Origin: Marinomonas ushuaiensis DSM 15871
GTDB lineage: Bacteria; Pseudomonadota; Gammaproteobacteria; Pseudomonadales; Marinomonadaceae
Assembly: GCF_000521805.1 (NCBI RefSeq)
Contig: NZ_JAMB01000001.1
Span: forward strand, 1 to 64,000
Direction: 5' to 3'
Length of the DNA: 64,000 nucleotides
In this document: in pieces, positions 48,659-56,692 of the stretch
Layout: every line of letters starts with the position of its first letter
How positions within the stretch are numbered: the stretch's first letter is position 1
Translations under genes and position numbers: made by a program
Notes under the pieces: model-generated
The model's input: only the letters and a program-made list of their open reading frames with translations
The model's database searches: none
What the model was told of the DNA's origin: nothing

Positions 48659-49378
48659 TTATTTTTCAGCTAACGCAGCTGTCTGTGCGGCAATGATTTC
48701 TGCAATACCTTTGCGAGCCACAGCCAACATACCAACCATGTGCTCATCACTGAACGCTTCGCCTTCTGCGGTACCTTGAATCTCAATGAAACCGCCTTTG
48801 TCATTCATGATGATATTCATGTCCGTTTCTGCGTTTGAATCTTCTGGATAATCCAAATCCAACACAGGAACACCTTTATAAACACCAACAGAAATAGCAG
48901 CGATTTGAGAAACGATTGGGTTAGTTTTGACTCTCTTACTTTCAACAAGCTTGTTCATCGCATCTGCCAAAGCAACAAAACCACCGGTAATAGACGCAGT
49001 ACGAGTGCCACCGTCGGCTTGAATCACATCACAGTCAATTGTGATGGTATTTTCGCCCAGTTTTTTCAGATCAACAGCAGCACGTAAAGAACGACCTATT
49101 AGACGTTGAATCTCAACTGTACGGCCATTTTGTTTGCCTCGAGTCGCTTCACGGTCTACTCGTTTCTCAGTAGAACGAGGTAGCATGCCGTATTCGGCTG
49201 TAATCCAACCTTGCCCTTTGCCTCTCAAAAAACGCGGCACACCAGAAACGACAGTAGCAGTACAAATAACCTTGGTATCACCACACTCAATCAATACCGA
49301 ACCTTCCGCGTGCTTAGTAAAGTGACGAGTGATTTTAAGGGGACGTAACTGATCTACTGCTCTTCCGCTAGGACGCAT
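48659..49378 (-). CDS. rph: Ribonuclease PH
   Basis: Phosphorolytic 3'-5' exonuclease that trims tRNA precursors, 239 residues (E. coli-type 238). Visible: [33 protein letters not shown] at the N-terminus (described in parts: [26 protein letters not shown]), [14 protein letters not shown], the phosphate-binding [20 protein letters not shown], and [17 protein letters not shown]. Divergent from yicC, as is typical. Confidence 0.97.
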   Translation of the reverse strand: MRPSGRAVDQLRPLKITRHFTKHAEGSVLIECGDTKVICTATVVSGVPRFLRGKGQGWITAEYGMLPRSTEKRVDREATRGKQNGRTVEIQRLIGRSLRAAVDLKKLGENTITIDCDVIQADGGTRTASITGGFVALADAMNKLVESKRVKTNPIVSQIAAISVGVYKGVPVLDLDYPEDSNAETDMNIIMNDKGGFIEIQGTAEGEAFSDEHMVGMLAVARKGIAEIIAAQTAALAEK

Positions 49379-49551
49379 ATTGGCTCTCTCTATTAATTAA
49401 CACGATAAAGGCGCAATTATAACGATCCCACACAAAATTGCGCGCTCAGCAAACGGAAAACGTCACAATAAGCGAAACTGTCGAACTCCTTCCCGTTGAG
49501 CTACAATATCGCCTTTGTTTTCTCTATTTATTTTTTACCTAGGTACTCAAC

Positions 49552-50418
49552 ATGACTGCAAGCATGACAGCCTTCTCACGCCAAGAAGCCGTATACGATT
49601 GGGGCACAATCAGCTGGGAAGTTCGCTCCGTAAATCAACGTTATCTAGAGCCTAACTTTCGTCTACCAGAAAACTTCCGCGAGCTTGAATTTTCTTTTCG
49701 AGATGTACTACGCAAAAAGCTAAACCGAGGAAAACTAGAATGCCAACTGCGTTTTCAAGGAGTAGACAAAGCCGCAACCAGTCTAAAAATCAACCCAACC
49801 AACGCTCAAGCATTAGCGACTGCGATTGACACCCTTGGTACTTGGTTTAAAGACCTAGATCCAGCAAACCCACTTGATATACTAAAATGGCCAGGCATCT
49901 TAAGCGACGAAGGCACAGACGCTGAGATGATGAAGAAAGCCGTTATTGAACTGTTTAATCAAAGCGTGGATGAATTAATTCAAGTGCGACTACGCGAAGG
50001 CACACAATTAAAAGAGATCATCGAACAACGCCTGGACGCCATCGACGACATCGTCGTTGAAGTACAAGCCAAACTGCCTGAAATCATCGCGGCACAAAAA
50101 CAGAACCTCATCGACAAACTAGAAGCGGCAAAAGCCGACCTTGATCCAATGCGCGTTGAAGCTGAAATTGTCCTACTGGCCCAAAAAGCCGATGTCGCAG
50201 AAGAACTAGACCGACTTGCCACCCACACCAAAGAAGTACGCCGCCAACTGCAACAAAAAGGCCCAATCGGTCGCCGCTTAGACTTCCTCATGCAGGAACT
50301 CAACCGCGAAGCCAACACCCTATCCTCAAAATCCATCGTCGTCGAAACCACACAAAGCGCCGTAGAATTAAAGGTTTTAATCGAACAAATGAGAGAACAG
50401 ATCCAGAATATTGAGTGA
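49552..50418 (+). CDS. yicC: YicC-family endoribonuclease
   Basis: A 288-residue protein of the YicC family, reported in E. coli to have endoribonuclease activity in small-RNA turnover. Visible: MTASMTAFSRQEA start, SVNQRYLEPNFRLPENFRELE, and the C-terminal GRRLDFLMQELNREANTLSSK motif. In most gammaproteobacteria gmk follows yicC closely; here an 8.7-kb segment intervenes. Confidence 0.95.
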   Translation: MTASMTAFSRQEAVYDWGTISWEVRSVNQRYLEPNFRLPENFRELEFSFRDVLRKKLNRGKLECQLRFQGVDKAATSLKINPTNAQALATAIDTLGTWFKDLDPANPLDILKWPGILSDEGTDAEMMKKAVIELFNQSVDELIQVRLREGTQLKEIIEQRLDAIDDIVVEVQAKLPEIIAAQKQNLIDKLEAAKADLDPMRVEAEIVLLAQKADVAEELDRLATHTKEVRRQLQQKGPIGRRLDFLMQELNREANTLSSKSIVVETTQSAVELKVLIEQMREQIQNIE

Positions 50419-50534
50419 TTTTCCATGATAATAAATAATCACAGATAATGAATTAATTGGATTGGGCAGTGTGAATTTATTATCTAGTTTGGGTAATGTT
50501 TTTTCCTTAATAAGTAGTTTTTCCATATTCTGCA

Positions 50535-50681
50535 GTGAACTTTGAAGCTGGTCTGTGCAGAAACTCAACCATAGAGAAACTTAAACGTTCTGGTATTTTT
50601 GATGACTTAACAGGAAAGGTGTTTCTTAGCCAACATAAAGTCATGCAAACACTTAAAGGCGGCCCTGTCATTCCATCCTAA
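50535..50681 (+). pseudogene. Short open frame, probable gene remnant
   Basis: A 48-codon frame from a GTG at 50535 to TAA at 50679-50681, open upstream to about 50520, encodes NFEAGLCRNSTIEKLKRSG followed by IFDDLTGKVFLSQHKVM. It reads like the tail of a real protein but has no ribosome site and no start region. It lies between yicC and a strong terminator. I do not recognise the family. Confidence 0.35.
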
Positions 50682-50694
50682 TGAAGTAATCCAT

Positions 50695-50734
50695 AAAAAA
50701 AGAGCGAACCTTGTCACCGGTTCGCTCTTTTTTT
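50695..50734. terminator. Strong bidirectional-looking terminator
   Basis: A 16-bp perfect stem (50695-50710 with 50719-50734) with an 8-base loop and A7/T7 flanks follows the short remnant frame. It suggests that a complete gene once ended here. Confidence 0.9.
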
Positions 50735-50903
50735 ATACGTGACGCCCAACACAGTCATCGATTTAAAAATCATTGACGATGATCACATTTATTTGTTTTA
50801 TACATGCAAATTTATTTTATCGATCGGTTAAGATATTATTAGTTCAATTCAATAAGCACGATGCTCGTTTCTAATGACAACCTAATATATGGATAAAAAT
50901 TAA

Positions 50904-51088
50904 TGGATTATATTCCATCAAGGCTTTGAACCATCCTCCAATAAAATAACACTTGGGGGGAATGCAAAATCGACTTGGGCCAAAATTAAACTTAAGAATG
51001 ATTCGTCTGAGCCATTAATCAAGCTGATCAGGCGCTCTATAAGGCAAAACGTGACGGAAGAAATCAATCTCAGTTATATAAGCTATAA
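50904..51088 (+). pseudogene. Internally deleted relic of a 7TM diguanylate cyclase gene
   Basis: From about 50919 to 51011 the sequence encodes QGFEPSSNKITLGGNAK then STWAKIKLKNDSSE, which matches residues 61-91 of the intact cyclase downstream (QAFQESPNSISLGDSAK, TTWAKIELKNTTSN). From 51011, in another frame, it encodes AINQADQALYKAKRDGRNQ and SQLYKL-stop, matching the C-terminus of the same protein (AINQADKALYNAKNNGRNQ). About 450 codons between are missing, with a frame change at the junction. An in-frame stop at 50901-50903 precedes it. The relic lies 67 bases before the intact paralogue. Confidence 0.75.
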
Positions 51089-51155
51089 ATTCACAATTAA
51101 TACATGCTAATCCTTTATACTATAATTTTTAATCTTCACTATTAGGCTTCAATAA

Positions 51156-52853
51156 ATGGATTTACTTCAATTGAGAAATACAATTCTCTCAATATTTTTC
51201 CTATGCTGTTCTTCGGTTGCATTTTCACATACACCCACCCAATTAATTCAAGATAATTTTTCAGAATTAACAGACTTTACCATTGGATATTATATTGACC
51301 GTACTGAGCAGATGTCTTTTGAACAAATTGAAAAACAAGCCTTTCAAGAATCTCCTAATAGTATTTCATTAGGAGATAGCGCGAAAACAACCTGGGCAAA
51401 AATCGAGCTTAAAAATACAACTTCAAACGCCACTACTGTTTATCTTCATCATCCTTATGCCTATCACAACCGAGGTGTTGATCTTTATGAAGTCGTCGAC
51501 GGAAAGCTCACCAGAAAGCGTTTGTTGGATATGGATGATAAAAGCACCCAAGAATGGATGTATCGAGGCAGTGCCGTATTCGATATACAGCTTGGTCCGA
51601 ATCAAGAAAAAACACTATTTGTAAAAAGTTGGTCTTTTTCTCACCAATGGTTTTCTTTGAATCTATATGGTGAAAATGAGTCCAAAAGAGCTTTGTTAGG
51701 TCAATTTACAGATATTGCGTTACTCGTGGGTATGCTACTTGCGCTGATTGTTTATAATTTTTTATTATTTCTCTCGTCTCGATTAAAAGAGCACCTTTAT
51801 TATTCATGCTACTTAATATCGGGCGGATTTTGGATCGCTCTTTCATACGGACTATTGGCTGACCTCTTCAATATATATGGTTCAATGGCGTTCAAATGGC
51901 ATCTATCTCTGGTTTCTATGCCTATTTTCCTATTGCTCTTCATGATGGATATTTTTGAAACCAAGAAAAAGCACCGAATTGAACATTGGGCATTAGCCTC
52001 AATACTGATTTTATTAATGGTCAACTTCCTCTATGGTTTATTTGACATAGTGAATGCGCTAAAAATCGCAAGTCCATTGGCAAGCGCCATGATGCTAGTG
52101 AGCTTTTCAGTATCCATTTCAATGTTTATCAAAAAACATGTCATTGCCCGTTTTTTCTTAATTGGACATATTCTTTTCCTCATCTTCAGCACGAGAGCCC
52201 TATTATTTTATAATGGTAAAGTCGAATTTAATTATCTAAACAGCCATGGTGTAGGCCTTGGTATCGTCCTTGAAGCGTTGGTTTTATCGCTTATTATTGC
52301 CTATAGAATTAGAGCCATAAAGAGCTTAAAAGAGACGCAAACTGAGCTTCGACTACAAGCATCGACAGACCCATTAACATTACTGTTCAATCGACGATAT
52401 TTCAGTATTGCAGCAAATCAAGAATTAAAAGAATCACAAGGCTCGCTTTGTATCGCGATCATAGATATAGACCATTTCAAACAAGTAAACGATGTGTACG
52501 GTCACACTGCTGGCGATAAAGTCATCATCAAAACCGCGGATATATTTCGTGCGCAAGCAAAAAAGCAAGATATCTTAGCTCGCTATGGCGGCGAAGAATT
52601 TATCATCTTAATGCCAAACACGACACTCGATGATGCATTGACGCAGATAGAAAATATTCGAACCACCATCGAAAACGAAAAAATGAACATTGGTCTCAAG
52701 CACTCTTTAAGTATTAGGATAAGTGCGGGAATTAGTGAAATATCACCTAGAAAAATTGACCTTGATGACGCTATTAATCAAGCGGATAAAGCTCTTTATA
52801 ATGCGAAGAATAATGGCCGGAATCAGACTCAGGTATATAAAACTAATCAATAA
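51156..52853 (+). CDS. 7TM-DISM diguanylate cyclase
   Basis: A 565-residue c-di-GMP synthase. Signal peptide at residues 1-24 (cut near AFSH), a periplasmic 7TMR-DISMED2-like domain (about 35-165), seven membrane helices (about 180-385), then a GGDEF domain (about 400-560) with intact ARYGGEEFIIL. The RxxD inhibitory site reads KKQD, so product inhibition may be weak. The AT-rich region upstream contains a relic of a close paralogue. It has no operon partner. Confidence 0.93.
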   Translation: MDLLQLRNTILSIFFLCCSSVAFSHTPTQLIQDNFSELTDFTIGYYIDRTEQMSFEQIEKQAFQESPNSISLGDSAKTTWAKIELKNTTSNATTVYLHHPYAYHNRGVDLYEVVDGKLTRKRLLDMDDKSTQEWMYRGSAVFDIQLGPNQEKTLFVKSWSFSHQWFSLNLYGENESKRALLGQFTDIALLVGMLLALIVYNFLLFLSSRLKEHLYYSCYLISGGFWIALSYGLLADLFNIYGSMAFKWHLSLVSMPIFLLLFMMDIFETKKKHRIEHWALASILILLMVNFLYGLFDIVNALKIASPLASAMMLVSFSVSISMFIKKHVIARFFLIGHILFLIFSTRALLFYNGKVEFNYLNSHGVGLGIVLEALVLSLIIAYRIRAIKSLKETQTELRLQASTDPLTLLFNRRYFSIAANQELKESQGSLCIAIIDIDHFKQVNDVYGHTAGDKVIIKTADIFRAQAKKQDILARYGGEEFIILMPNTTLDDALTQIENIRTTIENEKMNIGLKHSLSIRISAGISEISPRKIDLDDAINQADKALYNAKNNGRNQTQVYKTNQ

Positions 52854-53095
52854 GAAGCTCACCAGCACCACACAAGTCCACTAATTAAATCGGGCTCTAG
52901 ATCGTAAATCGAAACGTCTGATCAAATAACGGTAACAGCGTTAATGGCGACGCCTTCCCAAAAAAAACTTAACAATATTAGTTGCTTGCGAGCCTGTCGT
53001 TTTTAGGCCATGTTTAAGTTGTGGAGAATAATCTTTCTAGATCAATAAGGTGCTATTCTCAGTTAAACTATTTCATTAAAAGGATGAATCACTGC

Positions 53096-54379
53096 GTGAA
53101 GTTAGATGTTGAGGTATTAGATACTTCCATTGAAGTAAGGACGACTGTCACTAAAAATAAAGAGTCATTGCTTGAGATGTTTGTGTTCTTACCTACAGAC
53201 ATGGCGATACGAGAGCGAGATATCAATGCCAGTGTACTGTTAGATTCTAAAGCTTCTCGCTACCATTACTCAGTTTCTAAATCTAAATTCCCCTTGCTTA
53301 AGTTAAAAGCAGAAAAACCTGAAAGTAAAAGCGATTTCCCTGTTTTTTTGAAAGCATTCAAATTAAAGCTCTCTAAGGTAATTCAGGAAATTACCGCCAG
53401 CAATGCGAAAACTAAAAGTGGAGAGTTTTTGGAAGTCGCCGAGTCATTATTGAACGACCTCAGAAGCACTCCAACTACGGATGTTAATCTAAAAGATTTC
53501 TGCTCTGCCGACGAGCTTTGTTCTTATTACGCGGAACAAATGACGCTTACCTATTATGATAAATGCCAAAAAAGAAAGGTCAGTGGTGTGAACTTTGACG
53601 AGCTTATTCATTTCGTTAGTGAAGAGCGAGAATACAGAAAGCAAAAATACGGTTTAAAATCCAAAGAAGCTCAATACATGCGCAAAAAAGAAGACCTCTT
53701 CTGTAAATCCATTAACATCTCTCAACAGAATCGGGCGTTAGGACTAATGAGAGAGCAAATTGCCTTTAGCATCAGTGCTTTCTTATCAATGTCGTTAACG
53801 ACATTGATCGTATTTTACTTTCAAAGAGGTTATGGCACCGTGTCTTTTGCGGTTTTTATGGCCCTTTGTGTCAGTTACATTTTTAAGGACAGGTTCAAAG
53901 AGTTGTTCCGTAATTATGTTGCTAAAAAAATGGGAAAAGGAAAGTACAGTGTTAAAAGCACTTTGATTGATAGTGAGCAACATACCATTGGGCATTGTTA
54001 TGATCTTGCTGAATTTACGACACCGGATGAGGACATATTAGCCATTAGAGGGAAAGGGAAATTCACTAAAAAAGAAGAAGGTGAAGTGGTGATCTATTAC
54101 AAGAAAAAATACGATGTAAATGATAAGTTCCTGAACGGTTTTTCCCAAATCAGAGACACAATGAATATTAACCTTAGTACCTTACTGGAACTGCTGCCAG
54201 ATACGACGCTAAGGTACTCTAGTTTTGAAAAGGGTGCGCTCGTAAAACGTAAATTCTCTAGGTTGCATGATATCAACATCATTGTTCGTCTGAATAATCA
54301 CAAAATAGAGCGATATCGTTTAAAAGTATCCCATTCAAATATAGAAAAACTTGAGCGTGTAAAATTATCTACAAGCTAG
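53096..54379 (+). CDS. Unrecognised membrane protein with a central two-helix hairpin
   Basis: I do not recognise this protein. With the GTG at 53096 (AGGA 11 bases upstream) it has 427 residues; the frame is open to a GTG at 53021 without a good ribosome site. A long soluble N-terminal half contains a charged helical stretch before two adjacent membrane helices (about residues 221-243 and 246-265), joined by a short loop (QRGYGT). The second helix is followed by FKDRFKELFRNYVAKKMGKG and a C-terminal half that looks beta-rich. Both halves should face the cytoplasm. It stands alone between the cyclase and a LysR relic. Confidence 0.72.
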   Translation: MKLDVEVLDTSIEVRTTVTKNKESLLEMFVFLPTDMAIRERDINASVLLDSKASRYHYSVSKSKFPLLKLKAEKPESKSDFPVFLKAFKLKLSKVIQEITASNAKTKSGEFLEVAESLLNDLRSTPTTDVNLKDFCSADELCSYYAEQMTLTYYDKCQKRKVSGVNFDELIHFVSEEREYRKQKYGLKSKEAQYMRKKEDLFCKSINISQQNRALGLMREQIAFSISAFLSMSLTTLIVFYFQRGYGTVSFAVFMALCVSYIFKDRFKELFRNYVAKKMGKGKYSVKSTLIDSEQHTIGHCYDLAEFTTPDEDILAIRGKGKFTKKEEGEVVIYYKKKYDVNDKFLNGFSQIRDTMNINLSTLLELLPDTTLRYSSFEKGALVKRKFSRLHDINIIVRLNNHKIERYRLKVSHSNIEKLERVKLSTS

Positions 54380-54419
54380 TTTATCGTCAAACTCAGCGGG
54401 ACGGCTCCGCTACCCCCAA

Positions 54420-54655
54420 TTAATTAAGTAGGGTTTGATGCGCATGGGCCTCTCGCACCTGACGTAATGCACTTGGCAACCAAATTAAATAGTAAGTGAT
54501 TTCTCTGGCCCCAATAGGAGAAGGCAGTTCCACTAATTCACCTTTGGCAATGTATTCCTGACAGAGAAACTCAGGCATCACTGACCAGAAATATGTTGTG
54601 AAGCAGCGGAAAAGATCAAACCATTATCAACTAAGTAGGCTGAACTCTCCCTATC
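54420..54655 (-). pseudogene. LysR-type regulator, C-terminal relic
   Basis: On the minus strand the frame ending at 54420 encodes FWSVMPEFLCQEYIAKGE then LVELPSPIGAREITYYLIW, the pattern of the last part of a LysR effector domain. Just upstream the sense continues in a second frame (YLVDNGLIFSAASQHI, about 54595-54650), which suggests a frameshift, and stop codons break it further up. No DNA-binding domain is found. The rest of the 54380-54778 gap shows nothing I can support. Confidence 0.5.
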
Positions 54656-54778
54656 CAGTCATAGCGTATTTATGGAAAGCTATTCCAGTGCTTTCAGGTT
54701 ATTCAAAGTACTTTTCCAGCGATCAATAAAAGGCACATTGCTATGACGTATATTCTTACCTCCCGAACACGCTGACAT

Positions 54779-56692
54779 TCAGCTTGATTCACTGTCCGTT
54801 TCTGAAATTTGTTTCAACGGAATAATAAAGGTAAATTTTGTGCCTACGCCTAACTCAGACTTAACTTCAACTCGCCCTTTCATGAGTTTATAAACCCATT
54901 GATGAACTAAATATAAACCTAATCCTGTATGCTGATTTTTACGACCTGTTGTTACGAATGGTTCAAAAATGCTGTCTAGAACAGAAGGAGAAATACCGTT
55001 TCCATTATCTTCCACTGTGAAAACTAGGTTGTCGCCTTCCTTGTTTGCAATAATTGAAATCACGCCTTGAGCAGGCCTTTGAAAAGCATATCCAAGCGCA
55101 TTGTCGATAAGGTTTTGAATGATTTGAGAAGTCGCTCCGGGAAAGCCCTGCATATCAATATCTTCTGCACACTCAGTCCTAATACTAATGCCTTCATGTT
55201 GTTTCAAAATCGGCTTAAAGGTAAAAACAATGTCGTTTAGGACGTTATGAAACATAAATGGCTGAATATCTTGTGCGGTTCGATCCGATGCAATTCGCTT
55301 GAAGCTGACCACAACATCTAATGCTCGCATAAGATTTTTTTCTGCAATAAGTATGGAGTCATTCATTTTAACGAGGCTTTCGGGAGACAGGTTTTCAGCC
55401 TCTCTGTCTAACCATACTTTATAAGATGACAACGCCATTCTGACGCCACCCAATGGCGTATACATTTCATGGGAAAGTCCTGCGACCATAAGCCCTAAAG
55501 AAGACAGCTTACTGGTTTCTACTAACTCATCTTGTAAGTCAACAAGACGTTTATTCGTAAAGCTCAGTTTCCTATTTGCCTGTTCTGCTTGAAATTTTTC
55601 CTGTCGTATCAGCTCTAATAATCGATGTGTTTCAAATCTTGCCGCAATTAGTCGCCAAGATAACCAGGTAAGAATCACAAAACTCACACTAGCAATGGCA
55701 AAAATCATCAATAAAAGAGACATACGCCATTGAAGAAATTGTTGTCGATCCGACTTAGCCACAAAATACAAAAGGGGCGTTTCTCCACTCTGGTTATTGA
55801 CATAGTTTTCATCAATACGCAGTGTTAAAAAACTCCATAAATGGTCGCCATAAAAATGCTGTTCGAGCCCGTCTGAACTATTAATAAATGTCCAAATGTC
55901 TGGAAAATGAGCTTCAATATTAAAATAGGAATTATTAGGACGTAAAATCCCTCCCCATTCTAATGACTTATCTACTGATAGAACCCAATCGCCATTACTG
56001 TCCAATATTTCTAAAAGTACATTGTCATTACTAAAAGTTCGCATAAGCTCAAACAATTTACTTAAGTCATAGTTCACAACTAAAAAACCTGTGACAAAGG
56101 TCTCCACTTTCACCACACCTCGAATGGTCGGCTGAAAAGGTCGTACAATTTCTTGGTTTTCTATATTTAAATCAAGCGAAGATATATAAACGCCATTATC
56201 TATACTGTTAGGTGCATTTTCCATATAACTGCGGTCTGATTTGTCTTGCAGTTGCCCATCAGGAACTTTGGTAATAACGCCTGATTTAGAGTTTACTCTA
56301 ATGAGCTCTTTCCCATTTGGCATGACCCAACGCACTTGTGAAATAAGATCAGATGTTTGAGCAAACATCTCAAACTCTTCTGTAATTTGACTCTTCCAAT
56401 TATTCGTGAATTTTTCTGCTTCTGTTTGTGATGCTAAACGTGCATTCACACTGTTTCTCAACAGTAATGTCACGCGTTTTATGTATCCCATTTCCCGACT
56501 AAACACGCTGACACTGCGAGATAACACTTCAGATTCATTCCCAGCAAGTTCACTCACTTTATGTTCAAGAAAAAACCGATAGCTCCCCCAACTTAATAAA
56601 AAAACAAACAACAAAATTGCCGATACGCAGATCAGCAACAATGGTTTTTTCTTAATATTATGCGACCTAAACAACATAGAATTCACAGACAC
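54779..56692 (-). CDS. Membrane sensor histidine kinase
   Basis: A 637-residue sensor kinase. Membrane helices at about 17-38 and 322-345 enclose a large periplasmic domain of dCache type in size and style. A coiled-coil linker leads to the phospho-acceptor His408 in GLSHEMYTPLGG. The ATPase domain has the N-box (IIQNLIDNALGYAF), VEDNGNGI, FEPFVTTG and HTGLGLYLVHQ, all intact. It follows the response-regulator gene and overlaps it by 10 bp, so the two form a two-component pair. Confidence 0.93.
   Translation of the reverse strand: MSVNSMLFRSHNIKKKPLLLICVSAILLFVFLLSWGSYRFFLEHKVSELAGNESEVLSRSVSVFSREMGYIKRVTLLLRNSVNARLASQTEAEKFTNNWKSQITEEFEMFAQTSDLISQVRWVMPNGKELIRVNSKSGVITKVPDGQLQDKSDRSYMENAPNSIDNGVYISSLDLNIENQEIVRPFQPTIRGVVKVETFVTGFLVVNYDLSKLFELMRTFSNDNVLLEILDSNGDWVLSVDKSLEWGGILRPNNSYFNIEAHFPDIWTFINSSDGLEQHFYGDHLWSFLTLRIDENYVNNQSGETPLLYFVAKSDRQQFLQWRMSLLLMIFAIASVSFVILTWLSWRLIAARFETHRLLELIRQEKFQAEQANRKLSFTNKRLVDLQDELVETSKLSSLGLMVAGLSHEMYTPLGGVRMALSSYKVWLDREAENLSPESLVKMNDSILIAEKNLMRALDVVVSFKRIASDRTAQDIQPFMFHNVLNDIVFTFKPILKQHEGISIRTECAEDIDMQGFPGATSQIIQNLIDNALGYAFQRPAQGVISIIANKEGDNLVFTVEDNGNGISPSVLDSIFEPFVTTGRKNQHTGLGLYLVHQWVYKLMKGRVEVKSELGVGTKFTFIIPLKQISETDSESS

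Noticed and set aside
49980..50426. A 148-codon open frame antisense to yicC
   Set aside because: It is low-complexity, Ser-rich translation of the opposite strand of a conserved gene.
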